Shown here: one piece after another, positions 1-8,354 of the stretch
Numbering within the stretch: the first letter of the stretch is position 1
How the letters are laid out: every line of letters starts with the position of its first letter
Assembly (NCBI RefSeq): GCF_025465945.1
Contig: NZ_JANLNW010000075.1
Coordinates: forward strand, 124,001-188,000
DNA from: Pseudomonas sp. 6D_7.1_Bac1
GTDB taxonomy: Bacteria; Pseudomonadota; Gammaproteobacteria; Pseudomonadales; Pseudomonadaceae
DNA length: 64,000 bases
Reading direction: 5' to 3'
Made by a program: the position numbers and the translations under genes
The notes under the pieces: model-generated
Databases searched by the model: none
What the model saw: only the letters and a program-made list of their open reading frames with translations
What the model was told of the DNA's origin: nothing

Positions 1-2
1 CC

Positions 3-134
3 TTGCCGATCTTCATCTTCGGCCTGTTACGCATGGGTGTGACACCCGACGTCAACGCCGTCTCGACGCTGATCCTCGGCGTCTCGGTGCTGTTCGTCAG
101 CCTCTCTTATCTGTTGGGCAAAAAGAAAACCTGA
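3..134 (+). CDS. ABC transporter permease, C-terminal end (partial)
   Basis: The window opens inside a reading frame that ends at the TGA at 131-134. The visible 43 residues contain a hydrophobic stretch followed by a short basic tail (GKKKT), as at the C-terminus of PotC-type inner-membrane permeases. The next gene, 27 bases on, is a polyamine-type periplasmic binding protein, which fits a permease/binding-protein pair. Assignment rests on this short tail and on context only; the transmembrane core and EAA loop lie outside the window. Confidence 0.65.
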   Translation: MPIFIFGLLRMGVTPDVNAVSTLILGVSVLFVSLSYLLGKKKT

Positions 135-161
135 ACCTTCCAAGTACCGTGGGGAAATAGC

Positions 162-1208
162 ATGAGCAAGTTGATTACACGCATCGGCACCTCGTTGTTA
201 CTGACATTGCCACTGACGATGGCCGGCAGCGTTCAGGCCGCAGAAAAACTTAACGTGGTGAGCTGGAGTGGCTACTTCTCGCCAGAGATTCTCGCCAAGT
301 TCCAGAAGCAGACCGGCATTGAAGTCACGGTGGATTCCTACGACTCCAACGAAACCCTGCTGGCCAAGCTCAAACAAGGTGGCGCCGGCTATGACGTGGC
401 GATTCCTTCACACCAGTTTGTTCCGATCCTGATCAAGGAGCAGTTGCTGGAACGCTACGACCCGGTCAAAGAACCCTATTACGCCGGCGTCGTCGACAAC
501 CTGAAAAAACCCACCTGGGACCCGGAAGGCGCCTATTCGGTGCCGTTCATCTGGGGTACCACCAGCGTGGTGTTGAACACCGAACGCTACAAAGGCCCGA
601 CCGACAGCTACAAGGTGCTTTATGAACCGCCAGCCGAGTTGCAAGGGCGGATCAACATGTTCGACTCGGTCAGCGACGTCGTGGACATGGCCAGCCTGTA
701 CCTGAACATCCCGCTGTGCAGCGAAGACCCCAAGCAAATGCAGCAAGTGATGAGCCTGCTCAAGGCGCAGAAGCCATTCGTCAAAACCTACAGCTCCAAG
801 GCCGGCTCGATCCGCGAGAACCTGGCCTCGGGTGAAATCGACATGTCGACCTTCTGGGGCGGTTCGTCGATGCGTGCGCGGGAAATGAAACCGAGCCTGA
901 AATACCTCTACCCGAAAGAAGGCGTGCTGGCCTGGGTCGACAACATGGTCATCCCCAAGGGCAGCAAGAACCCGGCGAATGCCAAGGCCTTCATCGCCTT
1001 CCTCAGCCAGCCTGAAAACGCCGCGATGACCCAGAACTTCCTCAAGCACCAGAGCCCGATCAAGGGCGTGGAACCGTTTCTCGACGCGGGCCTGAAGGAT
1101 GCGCCCGAACTGCACATTCCCGCAGGTACACAGGTGGTCTTCAGCAAGACCTGCGGTGAAGGTGCGATCCGCCTGGCCGACCGCCTGTGGACCAACCTGA
1201 TGCGTTGA
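162..1208 (+). CDS. Polyamine-type ABC transporter substrate-binding protein
   Basis: A 348-residue periplasmic binding protein of the PotD/PotF family. It has a clear Sec signal peptide (basic start, hydrophobic core, AQA-type cleavage near residues 25-27) and then the family opening LNVVSWSGYFSPEIL, where the W-x-x-Y segment normally helps form the polyamine pocket. Length matches the family. It should bind a cationic substrate for the permease just upstream. The next gene is an amidase rather than another transporter part, so the ligand may be an amide or amine other than putrescine or spermidine; that is inference. A strong hairpin follows the stop. Confidence 0.9.
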   Translation: MSKLITRIGTSLLLTLPLTMAGSVQAAEKLNVVSWSGYFSPEILAKFQKQTGIEVTVDSYDSNETLLAKLKQGGAGYDVAIPSHQFVPILIKEQLLERYDPVKEPYYAGVVDNLKKPTWDPEGAYSVPFIWGTTSVVLNTERYKGPTDSYKVLYEPPAELQGRINMFDSVSDVVDMASLYLNIPLCSEDPKQMQQVMSLLKAQKPFVKTYSSKAGSIRENLASGEIDMSTFWGGSSMRAREMKPSLKYLYPKEGVLAWVDNMVIPKGSKNPANAKAFIAFLSQPENAAMTQNFLKHQSPIKGVEPFLDAGLKDAPELHIPAGTQVVFSKTCGEGAIRLADRLWTNLMR

Positions 1209-1215
1209 TCTTTAC

Positions 1216-1243
1216 CGCCCCGCCCGTTTGGCGGGGCGTTTCT
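1216..1243 (+). terminator. Rho-independent terminator after the binding-protein gene
   Basis: A perfect 9-bp stem, CGCCCCGCC / GGCGGGGCG, with a 5-base CGTTT loop and then TTTCT. It begins 8 bases after the stop codon. It lies between the binding-protein gene and the amidase start, so the amidase is either read through at reduced level or has its own promoter nearby. Confidence 0.8.
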
Positions 1244-1269
1244 CCAGTCGTCTACAAGGCAGCGTCGCA

Positions 1270-2739
1270 ATGACTTCTACTTCCATCAGCGAACTGGTCC
1301 TGCTGCAGGCCCATGAACTCGCCGACTGCATTCGCCTGCGTCAGGTCTCCTGCCGGGACGTGATGCAGGCTTACCTGACCCACATCGAACGCTTCAACCC
1401 GCTGGTCAATGCGCTGATCAGCCTGCAAGCGCCGGAAGATCTTCTGGCCCAGGCTGATCAGCGCGATGCCGAACTGGCACGTGGCCTGTACCGTGGCTGG
1501 ATGCACGGCCTGCCTCACGCCATCAAGGACCTGTCCCTGACTCGCGGCATTCGCACCACCTTCGGTTCACCGCTGTACCGGGACTTTGTGCCCGAACGCG
1601 ACGGCATCATGAGCGAGCGGATCAAAGCCGCCGGGGCAATCATTATCGGCAAGACCAACACCCCGGAATTCGGCCTGGGTTCGCAAACCTACAACCCGCT
1701 GTTCGGTGCCACCGGCTGTGCCTATGACCCGAGTAAAACCGCCGGCGGCAGCAGTGGCGGTGCCGCCTCGGCACTGGCCATGCACCTGGTGCCGGTGGCC
1801 GACGGTAGCGACATGATGGGCTCGCTGCGCAATCCGGCGGCGTTCAACAATGTCTTCGGTTTTCGTCCGTCCCAAGGCCGGGTGCCCTTCGACGACAGCG
1901 CCGACCTGTTCATCGACCAACTCGGCTACGAAGGCCCGATGGGCCGCAGCGTACGCGATGCGGCGTTGCTGTTATCGGTCCAGGCCGGCGCCGACGCCCG
2001 GGCACCGCTGTCCATCGCCGAGTCCGGTGCCGCCTTCGCTGCTCCGCTTGCGCGCGACTTCAGCGGCACGCGCCTGGGCTGGCTCGGTGATTTCAACGGC
2101 TATCTGCCGATGGAAAAAGGCATTCTCGAACTATGCCAAAGCGCCTTCGCCGACTTCGAAGCCTTGGGCTGCAGCATCGAACCGGCCCCTATCGACTTCG
2201 CCCCTGAACAGCTCTGGGACAGCTGGCGCACGTTGCGGCACTGGATGGTCGCCGGCTCTCTCGGCGGTGCCTACGCCAACGCGAGTCAGCGCGCACAGCT
2301 AAAGGAGGAAGCATGCTGGGAAGTGGAAAACGGACTCAGGCTCTCAGCCAGCGACGTGTTCGCCGCCTCGGTGGCCCGCAGTCACTGGTACCGCGCCATC
2401 AGCAAACTGTTCGAACGCTTCGACTACCTGCTGCTGCCCACTGCCCAGGTCTTCCCGTTCGACAAAAACCTCCCCTGGCCAACCAGCATCGAAGGCGTGA
2501 GCATGGACACCTATCACCGCTGGATGGAGGTGGTGATTCCCGGCACCCTCTCCGGCTGCCCGGTGGCGAATGTGCAAGTGGGTTTTAACCAGAACGGCCT
2601 GCCCATGGGTCTTCAAATCATCGGCAGGCACCAGGCTGACTTCGCGGTGCTGCAGATGGCCCACGCCTACGAACAGGCGAGCCGTTGGTTTGAACGCTGC
2701 CCTTCACCCCTGTTAAGTGGCGCCTTTGATAAACACTGA
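1270..2739 (+). CDS. Amidase, amidase-signature family
   Basis: A 489-residue amidase-signature hydrolase that should cleave a C-N amide bond. The Ser-cisSer-Lys triad is visible: Lys in GLPHAIKDL, the glycine/serine-rich GGSSGGAASALA, and the nucleophile region around VADGSDMMGSLRNPA. The D-M-M-G-S-L form resembles amidases acting on small or cyclic amides rather than GatA. The frame opens upstream at 1228, but that start sits inside the terminator stem, so the ATG at 1270 was chosen. There is no signal peptide, so it is cytoplasmic. It may process whatever the preceding ABC system imports. The substrate cannot be named. Confidence 0.88.
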   Translation: MTSTSISELVLLQAHELADCIRLRQVSCRDVMQAYLTHIERFNPLVNALISLQAPEDLLAQADQRDAELARGLYRGWMHGLPHAIKDLSLTRGIRTTFGSPLYRDFVPERDGIMSERIKAAGAIIIGKTNTPEFGLGSQTYNPLFGATGCAYDPSKTAGGSSGGAASALAMHLVPVADGSDMMGSLRNPAAFNNVFGFRPSQGRVPFDDSADLFIDQLGYEGPMGRSVRDAALLLSVQAGADARAPLSIAESGAAFAAPLARDFSGTRLGWLGDFNGYLPMEKGILELCQSAFADFEALGCSIEPAPIDFAPEQLWDSWRTLRHWMVAGSLGGAYANASQRAQLKEEACWEVENGLRLSASDVFAASVARSHWYRAISKLFERFDYLLLPTAQVFPFDKNLPWPTSIEGVSMDTYHRWMEVVIPGTLSGCPVANVQVGFNQNGLPMGLQIIGRHQADFAVLQMAHAYEQASRWFERCPSPLLSGAFDKH

Positions 2740-2770
2740 CGTGGCAACGGTAATGTTGGCCGGCTGCTAT

Positions 2771-3679
2771 TCATTGAACTGCCGTCGGCACGTGCTCCGC
2801 GAGAAACTCAACGAACGCGCCGACTGATGGCAGCAGACCGCGGCGAGACGGCATCAGCACACTCATCGTCGCCAAGCCCGCAATCCACTGAGGCAACACA
2901 CGAACCAACCGACCCTGCTCAAACTCGCGGGAGCCAACGTAACCCGGTAGTGCAACGATCCCCAAACCTGCGCATGCCGCTGCTTTGAGCGTTGCCATGT
3001 CATCGCTCACCAGAGTTGGCATGAAAGGAACGACGACGGTCTGATCAGACTGGTGTACATCGCGCAGGTGCCACGTGTAGTTCTCCTGCCCACCGCCGAG
3101 CGCTATACCGTCATGTTCCGACAGTGCATCGGGTGCGCTCGGCATGCCTTTACGAGCGACATAGCTTGGGCACGCGAACAGGTACCAGGGAATCTGGGCG
3201 ATGGTGCGCTGGACCAACGACGAATCGGGCAGCGGCGCGGCATGTGCCCGCAGACAGAGGTCGAAGCCTTCCTGCACGGGGTCTACGTAGCGATTGGTTG
3301 CGTGCTGCACGATACGCACACGCGGGTAAGCCGCCATGAAGCGGGGAATCAGTTCGGCCAGCGCCAACTGCGCAAACGCCACCGGACAGGTGAATCGGAG
3401 GGTGCCGCTCGGCTCGGCGGTGCGACGCTGCACAACGCTTTGCGCCGCCTCGGCCTCGACCAGCATGGCCAGCGCGTGGCGATGGAACTCCGCGCCGATC
3501 TCCGTCACGACGAAACGCCGTGACGTGCGCTGAATCAGCCGTGCACCCAGCGATGCTTCCAGCGCGAGGATGCGCCGGCTGATGCTGGACTTGGGTACAT
3601 CGAGCGCCCGGGCCGCAGCCGTGATGCCTTGGTGTTCGACCACCTTGGCGTAGTAGTAGACATCATTCAGATCGAGCAT
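2771..3679 (-). CDS. LysR-family transcriptional regulator
   Basis: An LTTR of about 302 residues. The N-terminal winged helix-turn-helix is seen in AKVVEHQGITAAARALDVP followed by SSISRRI, and the remainder is a periplasmic-binding-like effector domain. An ATG six codons upstream (3697) is possible; the internal ATG was taken because LTTRs normally start a few residues before the D-L-N-D segment. It is divergent from the hydrolase genes beginning at 3823 with about 140 bases between, the usual layout for an LTTR controlling its neighbours. It belongs to the CrgA-like group that often regulates small hydrolases and reductases. Confidence 0.92.
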   Translation of the reverse strand: MLDLNDVYYYAKVVEHQGITAAARALDVPKSSISRRILALEASLGARLIQRTSRRFVVTEIGAEFHRHALAMLVEAEAAQSVVQRRTAEPSGTLRFTCPVAFAQLALAELIPRFMAAYPRVRIVQHATNRYVDPVQEGFDLCLRAHAAPLPDSSLVQRTIAQIPWYLFACPSYVARKGMPSAPDALSEHDGIALGGGQENYTWHLRDVHQSDQTVVVPFMPTLVSDDMATLKAAACAGLGIVALPGYVGSREFEQGRLVRVLPQWIAGLATMSVLMPSRRGLLPSVGAFVEFLAEHVPTAVQ

Positions 3680-3822
3680 CGCCAGACCTCGGTGCACAAG
3701 GCAGTCGACCTCTCGCGCCGACTTATCGTCCCATGGCGTAGACGATAGTTCTCATTTCCCCTAATTGCTCTCAGACTGTCCGAGTTCTACTGTTAATGCA
3801 TCCCGACCCGGAGAGCCTTGCC

Positions 3823-4443
3823 ATGAACTCGCCCCATCTCTACGAACGCCTGACCCGCGAAAATGCCATCCTGCTACTGGTCGACCATCAGGTCGGCCTT
3901 TACACCGGCGTGCGCGACATCGACACACTCACCCTCATGCACAACGTCGTCGGCCTGACCAAGGCAGCGCTGGCGCTGAAGTTGCCGATCATCGTCACCA
4001 CGACAACCGAGGGGATGTGGGGGCCGCTGATCCCTGAGCTCGCCGAAGCGCTACCGGGCGTGCAGCGCATCGAGCGCACCACCGTCAACGCCTGGGACGA
4101 GCGCCGCGTCGTCGATGCGGTCAAGGCGACCGGCCGCAAGAACCTGATCGTGACGGGAATCTCGACCGACGTTTGCCTCGCCTTCCCGGCGATGTCGGCC
4201 ATTGCCGACGGCTACAACAGCTTTGCAGTGATCGATGCTTCCGGCGGCTTCAGCCAGACGCAAGTCGCCATGGGCGTGGCGCGCATGCAGCAGGCCGGCG
4301 TGATCCCCGTCTGTTACTCGAACGTCGCCGTCGAGATTCTGGCCGACAATGCCGCGCCCGAAGCCGAGGCCGTCTACGCTGCGCTCGGCATGCCCTTCGC
4401 CGGCCTCGTGTATGGCCTGAAGCAGTACTTCTCACACAGCTGA
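3823..4443 (+). CDS. Isochorismatase-like cysteine hydrolase (YcaC type)
   Basis: A 206-residue isochorismatase-fold hydrolase. The catalytic Asp lies in LLLVDHQVGL and the nucleophilic Cys in STDVCLAFPA; the cis-peptide segment VTGIS precedes the Cys as in YcaC and related amidohydrolases. An ATG at 3796 is in frame, but a GGAGAG ribosome-binding site sits just before the ATG at 3823. It is first in a two-gene unit with the exported alpha/beta hydrolase (40-base gap) and diverges from a LysR gene, its likely regulator. The substrate is unknown; YcaC relatives are often found in LysR-controlled stress modules. Confidence 0.88.
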   Translation: MNSPHLYERLTRENAILLLVDHQVGLYTGVRDIDTLTLMHNVVGLTKAALALKLPIIVTTTTEGMWGPLIPELAEALPGVQRIERTTVNAWDERRVVDAVKATGRKNLIVTGISTDVCLAFPAMSAIADGYNSFAVIDASGGFSQTQVAMGVARMQQAGVIPVCYSNVAVEILADNAAPEAEAVYAALGMPFAGLVYGLKQYFSHS

Positions 4444-4483
4444 ACACCAACCGATCCAGCCCCTGAACCTTGGGAGAACACTG

Positions 4484-5251
4484 ATGAATCTCAAGAAGTT
4501 GGCCGTCGCCGTCACCCTATCCCTGGCCTCCACCGCTTATGCCACCGAGCCCGCGCAGGCTCCGCAAGCCCTCAAGAACGTCGTGCTCGTCCACGGTGGC
4601 TTCGTTGACGGGTCCGGCTGGCAGCGGGTCTATAACCTGCTCACGAAGGACGGTTACAACGTCAGTATCGTGCAAAACCCGACGACCTCGCTCGTGGACG
4701 ACGTTGCCTTCACCAAGCGCGTCATCGCGCAGCAGGACGGCCCGGTGGTGCTAGTGGGCCACTCCTACGGCGGTGCGGTGATTTCCGAAGCCGGTACCGA
4801 CCCCAAGGTACAGCGCCTTGTCTACATTGCCGCCTTCGCGCCGGACGCTGGCGAGTCGGTGCAATCGCTGACCTCCAACCCTGCCCCGGGCGCGCCGGTC
4901 CCCCCGATCGTGCCGCCGCAGGATGGCTTCCTGGCCCTTGATCGCAGCAAGTTTGCCGCCTCGTTCGCGGGCGATCTCTCGGCCGAAGAGGCAGAATTCA
5001 TGGCGGCGTCGCAAGTGCCGTGGGGTGTGGGCGCTGCCGGCGGAAAGGTCACTGTTCCGGCCTGGAAGTCGAAGTCGAGCTGGTATCTCGTCGCCACCGA
5101 GGACCACATGATCCCGCCGCCCGTCCAGCAGAAAATGGCCAAGCGCGCAGGCGCAACCGTGGTCGAGGCGTCGGGTAGCCATGCCATTTATGTGTCCAGG
5201 CCTGAAGCGGTCGCCGAGATCATCGAACAAGCGGCCCAAGGCAAGAAGTAA
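4484..5251 (+). CDS. Exported alpha/beta hydrolase
   Basis: A 255-residue alpha/beta hydrolase with an N-terminal signal peptide (KKLAVAVTLSLASTAYA). The oxyanion segment VLVHGGFVDGSGW, the nucleophile elbow VGHSYGGAV and the late His in GSHAIYVSRPE are all present, so the Ser-Asp/Glu-His triad looks complete. The architecture matches the EstC / salicylate-esterase-like family with the HGGFVDGSGW motif. The ribosome-binding site GGGAGAA precedes the ATG. It is probably co-transcribed with the isochorismatase-like gene upstream. It should act in the periplasm; the substrate is not evident. Confidence 0.88.
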   Translation: MNLKKLAVAVTLSLASTAYATEPAQAPQALKNVVLVHGGFVDGSGWQRVYNLLTKDGYNVSIVQNPTTSLVDDVAFTKRVIAQQDGPVVLVGHSYGGAVISEAGTDPKVQRLVYIAAFAPDAGESVQSLTSNPAPGAPVPPIVPPQDGFLALDRSKFAASFAGDLSAEEAEFMAASQVPWGVGAAGGKVTVPAWKSKSSWYLVATEDHMIPPPVQQKMAKRAGATVVEASGSHAIYVSRPEAVAEIIEQAAQGKK

Positions 5252-5276
5252 CCCCGATCCCGGCCGCTAGACCTGT

Positions 5277-5304
5277 CGAGCGCCCCGAACACACGGGGCG
5301 CTCG
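5277..5304 (+). terminator. Strong hairpin after the hydrolase gene
   Basis: A perfect 11-bp inverted repeat (CGAGCGCCCCG / CGGGGCGCTCG) around an AACACA loop, 25 bases after the hydrolase stop. No clear U-run follows, so it is either a weak terminator or an mRNA-stabilising hairpin. Confidence 0.6.
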
Positions 5305-5425
5305 TCTATGTACGCTTTGGGTCAGTTCCGGTCACGGGCGCTGTATGGCGCGCTTTTATTCAATCTGTGTCTAACATTCTTCTCTTGACCGCCCTAGCAT
5401 CGGCCGCTCCGTCCAGGTGCATGCG

Positions 5426-5917
5426 ATGAAAGAGATTCCCGGCAACATCGATTTTTCAGGCTTGACGGCTCGACGGCTAGAGCCAAATGACCGTGAGATG
5501 ATTTGTGTGCACCGCGAAACGATGTTCCTTGAGGCGGGAGGAGACCCATCGAAGTTGCGGGTGATGACTGAGCACTTCCGGCCCTGGTTACACGAACGAC
5601 TGCTAGATGGCCGTTACTACGGTTTTGCGCTGATGGACACAGGGCAGCCTGTGGCGGCGATAGGTCTGATGAATATCGATTGGCCACCTCATCCGTCCCA
5701 CCCAACCTTAGACCAGCGCGGCTACGTGTTGAATGTATTTGTCGAGCCGGCCTACCGGCGTCGGGGGCTGGCTTCAGCCCTGATGAAATTGGCTGAAGCC
5801 GAATTTACCCAACGCGGAATGAGTTTCGCCGTGCTGCACGCGACCACGGTTGGCAAGCCGGTATATGAGGGATTGGGCTGGGCCGCTACAACCGAGATGG
5901 CGAAAACCTTCCAGTGA
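5426..5917 (+). CDS. GNAT-family N-acetyltransferase
   Basis: About 163 residues with the GNAT fold. The acetyl-CoA binding motif A is seen as VFVEPAYRRRGLASALM (the R-x-x-G-L/A type), followed by a C-terminal strand pattern FAVLHATTVGKPVYEGLGW typical of motif B. A GTG three codons upstream (5417) could also start it. The acceptor substrate cannot be predicted from sequence. It stands alone between the hydrolase pair and the IS-derived element at 5991, without a linked regulator. Confidence 0.87.
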   Translation: MKEIPGNIDFSGLTARRLEPNDREMICVHRETMFLEAGGDPSKLRVMTEHFRPWLHERLLDGRYYGFALMDTGQPVAAIGLMNIDWPPHPSHPTLDQRGYVLNVFVEPAYRRRGLASALMKLAEAEFTQRGMSFAVLHATTVGKPVYEGLGWAATTEMAKTFQ

Positions 5918-5990
5918 CTTGATCACCCTTCCCATTACCCTGATGGCTGCTTCCAACCGATTGACGCGTTCATGAACGATGGCTGTGGGT

Positions 5991-6170
5991 CGATTCTGTT
6001 GAAAAAGTCGGCCATGGTTTGCGCATCAGAAAAGTATGCGTCCGAGATTGAAATCTTTACTTTTGGCAGAGACTTCCGGCCTCGGATTTCACGTAGCAGC
6101 GTGCAAAAACGACGATTTCACCAGTCAATGATCAGGCAGTTTGGGCAGAGCGACTTTTTCAACAGAATCG
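5991..6170. mobile_element. 180-bp MITE-like element with perfect 20-bp inverted ends
   Basis: The segment is bounded by CGATTCTGTTGAAAAAGTCG (5991-6010) and its exact reverse complement (6151-6170). The interior is about 140 bases with no credible gene. The same right-hand end recurs at 10040-10059 next to a transposase fragment, so this looks like an internally deleted IS (a MITE). No target duplication was recognised. It fills much of the gene-free interval 5918-6501 upstream of the ohr genes. Confidence 0.75.
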
Positions 6171-6207
6171 GTCGTTACCTGCCATTCGTGACGGGCAGAG
6201 AACGGCC
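6171..6207 (+). repeat. Dispersed repeat, copy 1
   Basis: Directly abuts the right end of the MITE. The 37 bases match 33 of 37 with those after the IS end at 10060-10096. The tail (gtgac-gggcagagaacggcc) is the same motif as copies near 17.6, 20.4 and 24.1 kb. Confidence 0.65.
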
Positions 6208-6380
6208 ACAAACCGCCGCTCACATGCATCATTGGCCGGACGTTCTGGCGTCGGCTTGCGCTCAATCATGCCGTCTACACCTGCTAAAGGACAAGACAGC
6301 GCGCGGCCCGTGCGACAGCGTGTTAGATAGGCAACATCATGCTGGCCGCCGCAACGTCTTCGTTCATCCTATCGATAACA

Positions 6381-6461
6381 CGCATACGATTAAATCTTTT
6401 ACGATTGACATCCGTCAATTCCTTCCTCATGATTAAACCCATGCGATCACATCGCATACGA
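6381..6461 (+). promoter_or_regulatory. Candidate OhrR-type operators upstream of the first ohr gene
   Basis: Two sites. CGCATACGATTAAATC lies at 6381-6396 and is repeated exactly at 7088-7103 ahead of the second ohr gene. At 6441-6457 there is a perfect palindrome ATGCGAT-CAC-ATCGCAT, partly overlapping TCGCATACGA. The core CGCATrCG recurs ahead of the MarR and SDR genes. Operator function is inferred from this recurrence and from the family habit of OhrR proteins. Confidence 0.6.
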
Positions 6462-6501
6462 GTTAACAACGCTAATCCCCTTGTCCACGAAGGAATCCAT
6501 C

Positions 6502-6948
6502 ATGACCAAGATCGAACAAGTCCTCCACTCAGGCAACAGCCACGCCACGGTAAATCGCGACCCCAATGTCAAACGCGGTGAGCTCGGCGTCCTCGACCTC
6601 AAGCTGTCAGCGCCCGACGGTGAAAGCCGCGAGTTCATCGCCACCGAGTTGCATCCGAGAGCCGAGCAGTTGTTTTCGGGCGCGTGGTCGGCCTGTTACA
6701 TCAGCGCGTTCGAGATTGCGGCCTCGATGAAGAAGGTCAGACTGCCGTCCGACTACTCCGTGGACATCCAGGTAAGCATTGGGACGGTCGGTACCGGGCA
6801 TTGCCTCGGCGCGCAGTTCACCATCCGTGTGCCGGGTCTGGCAAAGGAAGTCGTCGAGGCTCTTGCGGGCCTGGCCCATCAGCTCTGCCCGTATTCGAAG
6901 GCCGTACACGGCAACATCGAGGTTGGCCTGAGCGTCGTCACGGTGTGA
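6502..6948 (+). CDS. Organic hydroperoxide resistance protein (Ohr/OsmC family), copy 1
   Basis: A 148-residue Ohr-type thiol peroxidase, expected to reduce organic hydroperoxides in the cytoplasm. The two redox cysteines are Cys65 (in GAWSACYIS) and Cys129 (in LCPYSKAVHGNIEV), at family spacing. The ATG at 6502 follows an AAGGA ribosome-binding site. By hand count it is about 72% identical to the second copy 200 bases downstream. Upstream palindromes shared with the MarR gene suggest derepression by peroxide. Known relatives act on lipid or alkyl hydroperoxides; no direct substrate evidence is visible. Confidence 0.88.
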   Translation: MTKIEQVLHSGNSHATVNRDPNVKRGELGVLDLKLSAPDGESREFIATELHPRAEQLFSGAWSACYISAFEIAASMKKVRLPSDYSVDIQVSIGTVGTGHCLGAQFTIRVPGLAKEVVEALAGLAHQLCPYSKAVHGNIEVGLSVVTV

Positions 6949-7027
6949 TCGGACGAGGCATGCGGGTCTCACTAAATATCTTATGAGGAATTTGGTCAAC
7001 GCGAGGTTGTCATCCAAGCCAACTTAA

Positions 7028-7103
7028 AATCGCATGCGATTATATCTTATATGCCTTAAAAAAAGCACATCCGCGCCCAATATGACGCGCATACGATTAA
7101 ATC
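7028..7103 (+). promoter_or_regulatory. Candidate OhrR-type operators upstream of the second ohr gene
   Basis: A perfect 14-bp palindrome AATCGCATGCGATT (7028-7041) and the same CGCATACGATTAAATC as at 6381 (7088-7103). The sites lie 50 to 125 bases before the ATG at 7153, which fits repressor control of a separate promoter for this gene. Confidence 0.65.
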
Positions 7104-7152
7104 TCGCGCGCACAAAATCAGCTTAACACCCTTATTCACGAAGGAATCCATC

Positions 7153-7599
7153 ATGGAAAAGATCGTAAAAGTACTCGCCAAAGGCAACTCCCACGCCACG
7201 GTAAATCGTGACCCCAATCTCCAGCGCGGCGAGTTTGGCGTCTTTGACCTCAAGCTGTCAGCGCCCGGCGTGGAAAGCCTCGAGTTCATCGCCACCGAGC
7301 CGCACCCGACAGCCGAAAAGTTGTTTGCCGGTGCGTGGTCGGCCTGTTACACCACCGTGTTCGGAATCGCGGCCTCGCTGAAGAAGGTCAAACTGCCATC
7401 CGACTATTCCGTGGACATTCAGGTAAACGTTGGGCAAACCGGAGCCGCGTGGTTCCTCGGCGCCCAGTTCACCATCCGCGTGCCGGGCCTGGCAAAGGAA
7501 GTCATCGAGGAAATCGCGCACCTGACCCATACGATATGCCCGTACTCGAAGTCTGTGCATGGCAACATCGAGGTCGGCATGCACATCGTCACGGTGTAA
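7153..7599 (+). CDS. Organic hydroperoxide resistance protein (Ohr/OsmC family), copy 2
   Basis: A 148-residue paralogue of the preceding gene with Cys65 and Cys129 conserved (GAWSACYTT and ICPYSKSVHGNIEV). Differences from copy 1 cluster at residues 92-101 and 118-128, around the second half of the active-site cleft, so substrate range may differ. The leaders of the two genes are also related, including an identical AAGGAATCCATCATG start region, so gene and promoter were duplicated together. The VOC gene begins about 130 bases downstream and may be co-transcribed. Confidence 0.88.
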   Translation: MEKIVKVLAKGNSHATVNRDPNLQRGEFGVFDLKLSAPGVESLEFIATEPHPTAEKLFAGAWSACYTTVFGIAASLKKVKLPSDYSVDIQVNVGQTGAAWFLGAQFTIRVPGLAKEVIEEIAHLTHTICPYSKSVHGNIEVGMHIVTV

Positions 7600-7732
7600 T
7601 CGGATAGCCTCTTCGCACACCACTAGACCGTGCATTCATCCGTCGCTGGGCCGTCCCGCATCATCGATCTTCATGCGCGTCGGCCACAGCATCGGATGGG
7701 TCGTGGTTTATTTACTAAGGAGGATGGAAGCA

Positions 7733-8125
7733 ATGTTCAGTCACATAGTGGTCGGCACCAACGACCTGAAAAAAGCAAAGCGCTTCTACGATGCGACGCT
7801 AGGCGCGCTCGGCTATGGTGAAGGTTTCAGTGATGACAACGATCAGCGTCGGCGCTATGTATATCGCGCCAACACGGCGCTTTTCATCATCACCCAGCCG
7901 CTCGATGGTCAGCCCGCTAGCCCTGCCAATGGTGGAACAATCGGCTTTACCTGCCAGTCGACCGAGCAGGTCGATCGGTGGCATTCCGCCGGGGTCGCCA
8001 ACGGTGGAACATCGGCTGAGGCGCCGCCGGGCGTGCGTGAGGCGGCGTTTGGCAGCCTCTATCTCGCCTATCTGCGTGATCCGGACGGCAACAAGCTCGG
8101 CGCCCTGTATTGCGTGCCGGCCTGA
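7733..8125 (+). CDS. VOC-family (glyoxalase/bleomycin-resistance fold) protein
   Basis: A 130-residue vicinal-oxygen-chelate protein. The first module starts FSHIVVGTNDLKKAKRFYDATLG, with a metal-ligand His in the typical place, and the C-terminus has the usual RDPDGNKLGALY ending. The ATG at 7733 is 9 bases after TAAGGAGG; an ATG at 7724 touches the ribosome-binding site and is less likely. It may be a lyase or a small-molecule binder. Its position between ohr genes and their likely regulator suggests handling of a reactive by-product such as an aldehyde, which is inference. Confidence 0.85.
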   Translation: MFSHIVVGTNDLKKAKRFYDATLGALGYGEGFSDDNDQRRRYVYRANTALFIITQPLDGQPASPANGGTIGFTCQSTEQVDRWHSAGVANGGTSAEAPPGVREAAFGSLYLAYLRDPDGNKLGALYCVPA

Positions 8126-8287
8126 AACGAAGGATGGCGTCAAAGGCTCTCTAGACAAGCGGCGGCCATAGCGCCAGGCAAGTGCCGCCGCAAGGCCTCT
8201 ACGATGCGAAATAGCTGGGCCCGGTGAAATTGACTGTCGTTTGCACCCTATGCGGCAGCGGCCCGACGCTCGTTATATTGCGACATA

Positions 8288-8299
8288 ATCGCATGCGAT
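8288..8299 (+). promoter_or_regulatory. Candidate autoregulatory operator of the MarR gene
   Basis: Perfect palindrome ATCGCATGCGAT, 55 bases before the marR start. It has the same core as 7028-7041 and 9010-9017, so the regulator probably represses its own gene. Confidence 0.6.
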
Positions 8300-8354
8300 A
8301 CATAATGCTCCGTATGCCTTGTGAAACGTCAGGCTCTACCCAAAGAGGATACAG

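Noticed and set aside
5972..6436. 154-codon frame
   Set aside because: Crosses the MITE, the dispersed repeat and part of the operator region; it cannot be a stable gene.
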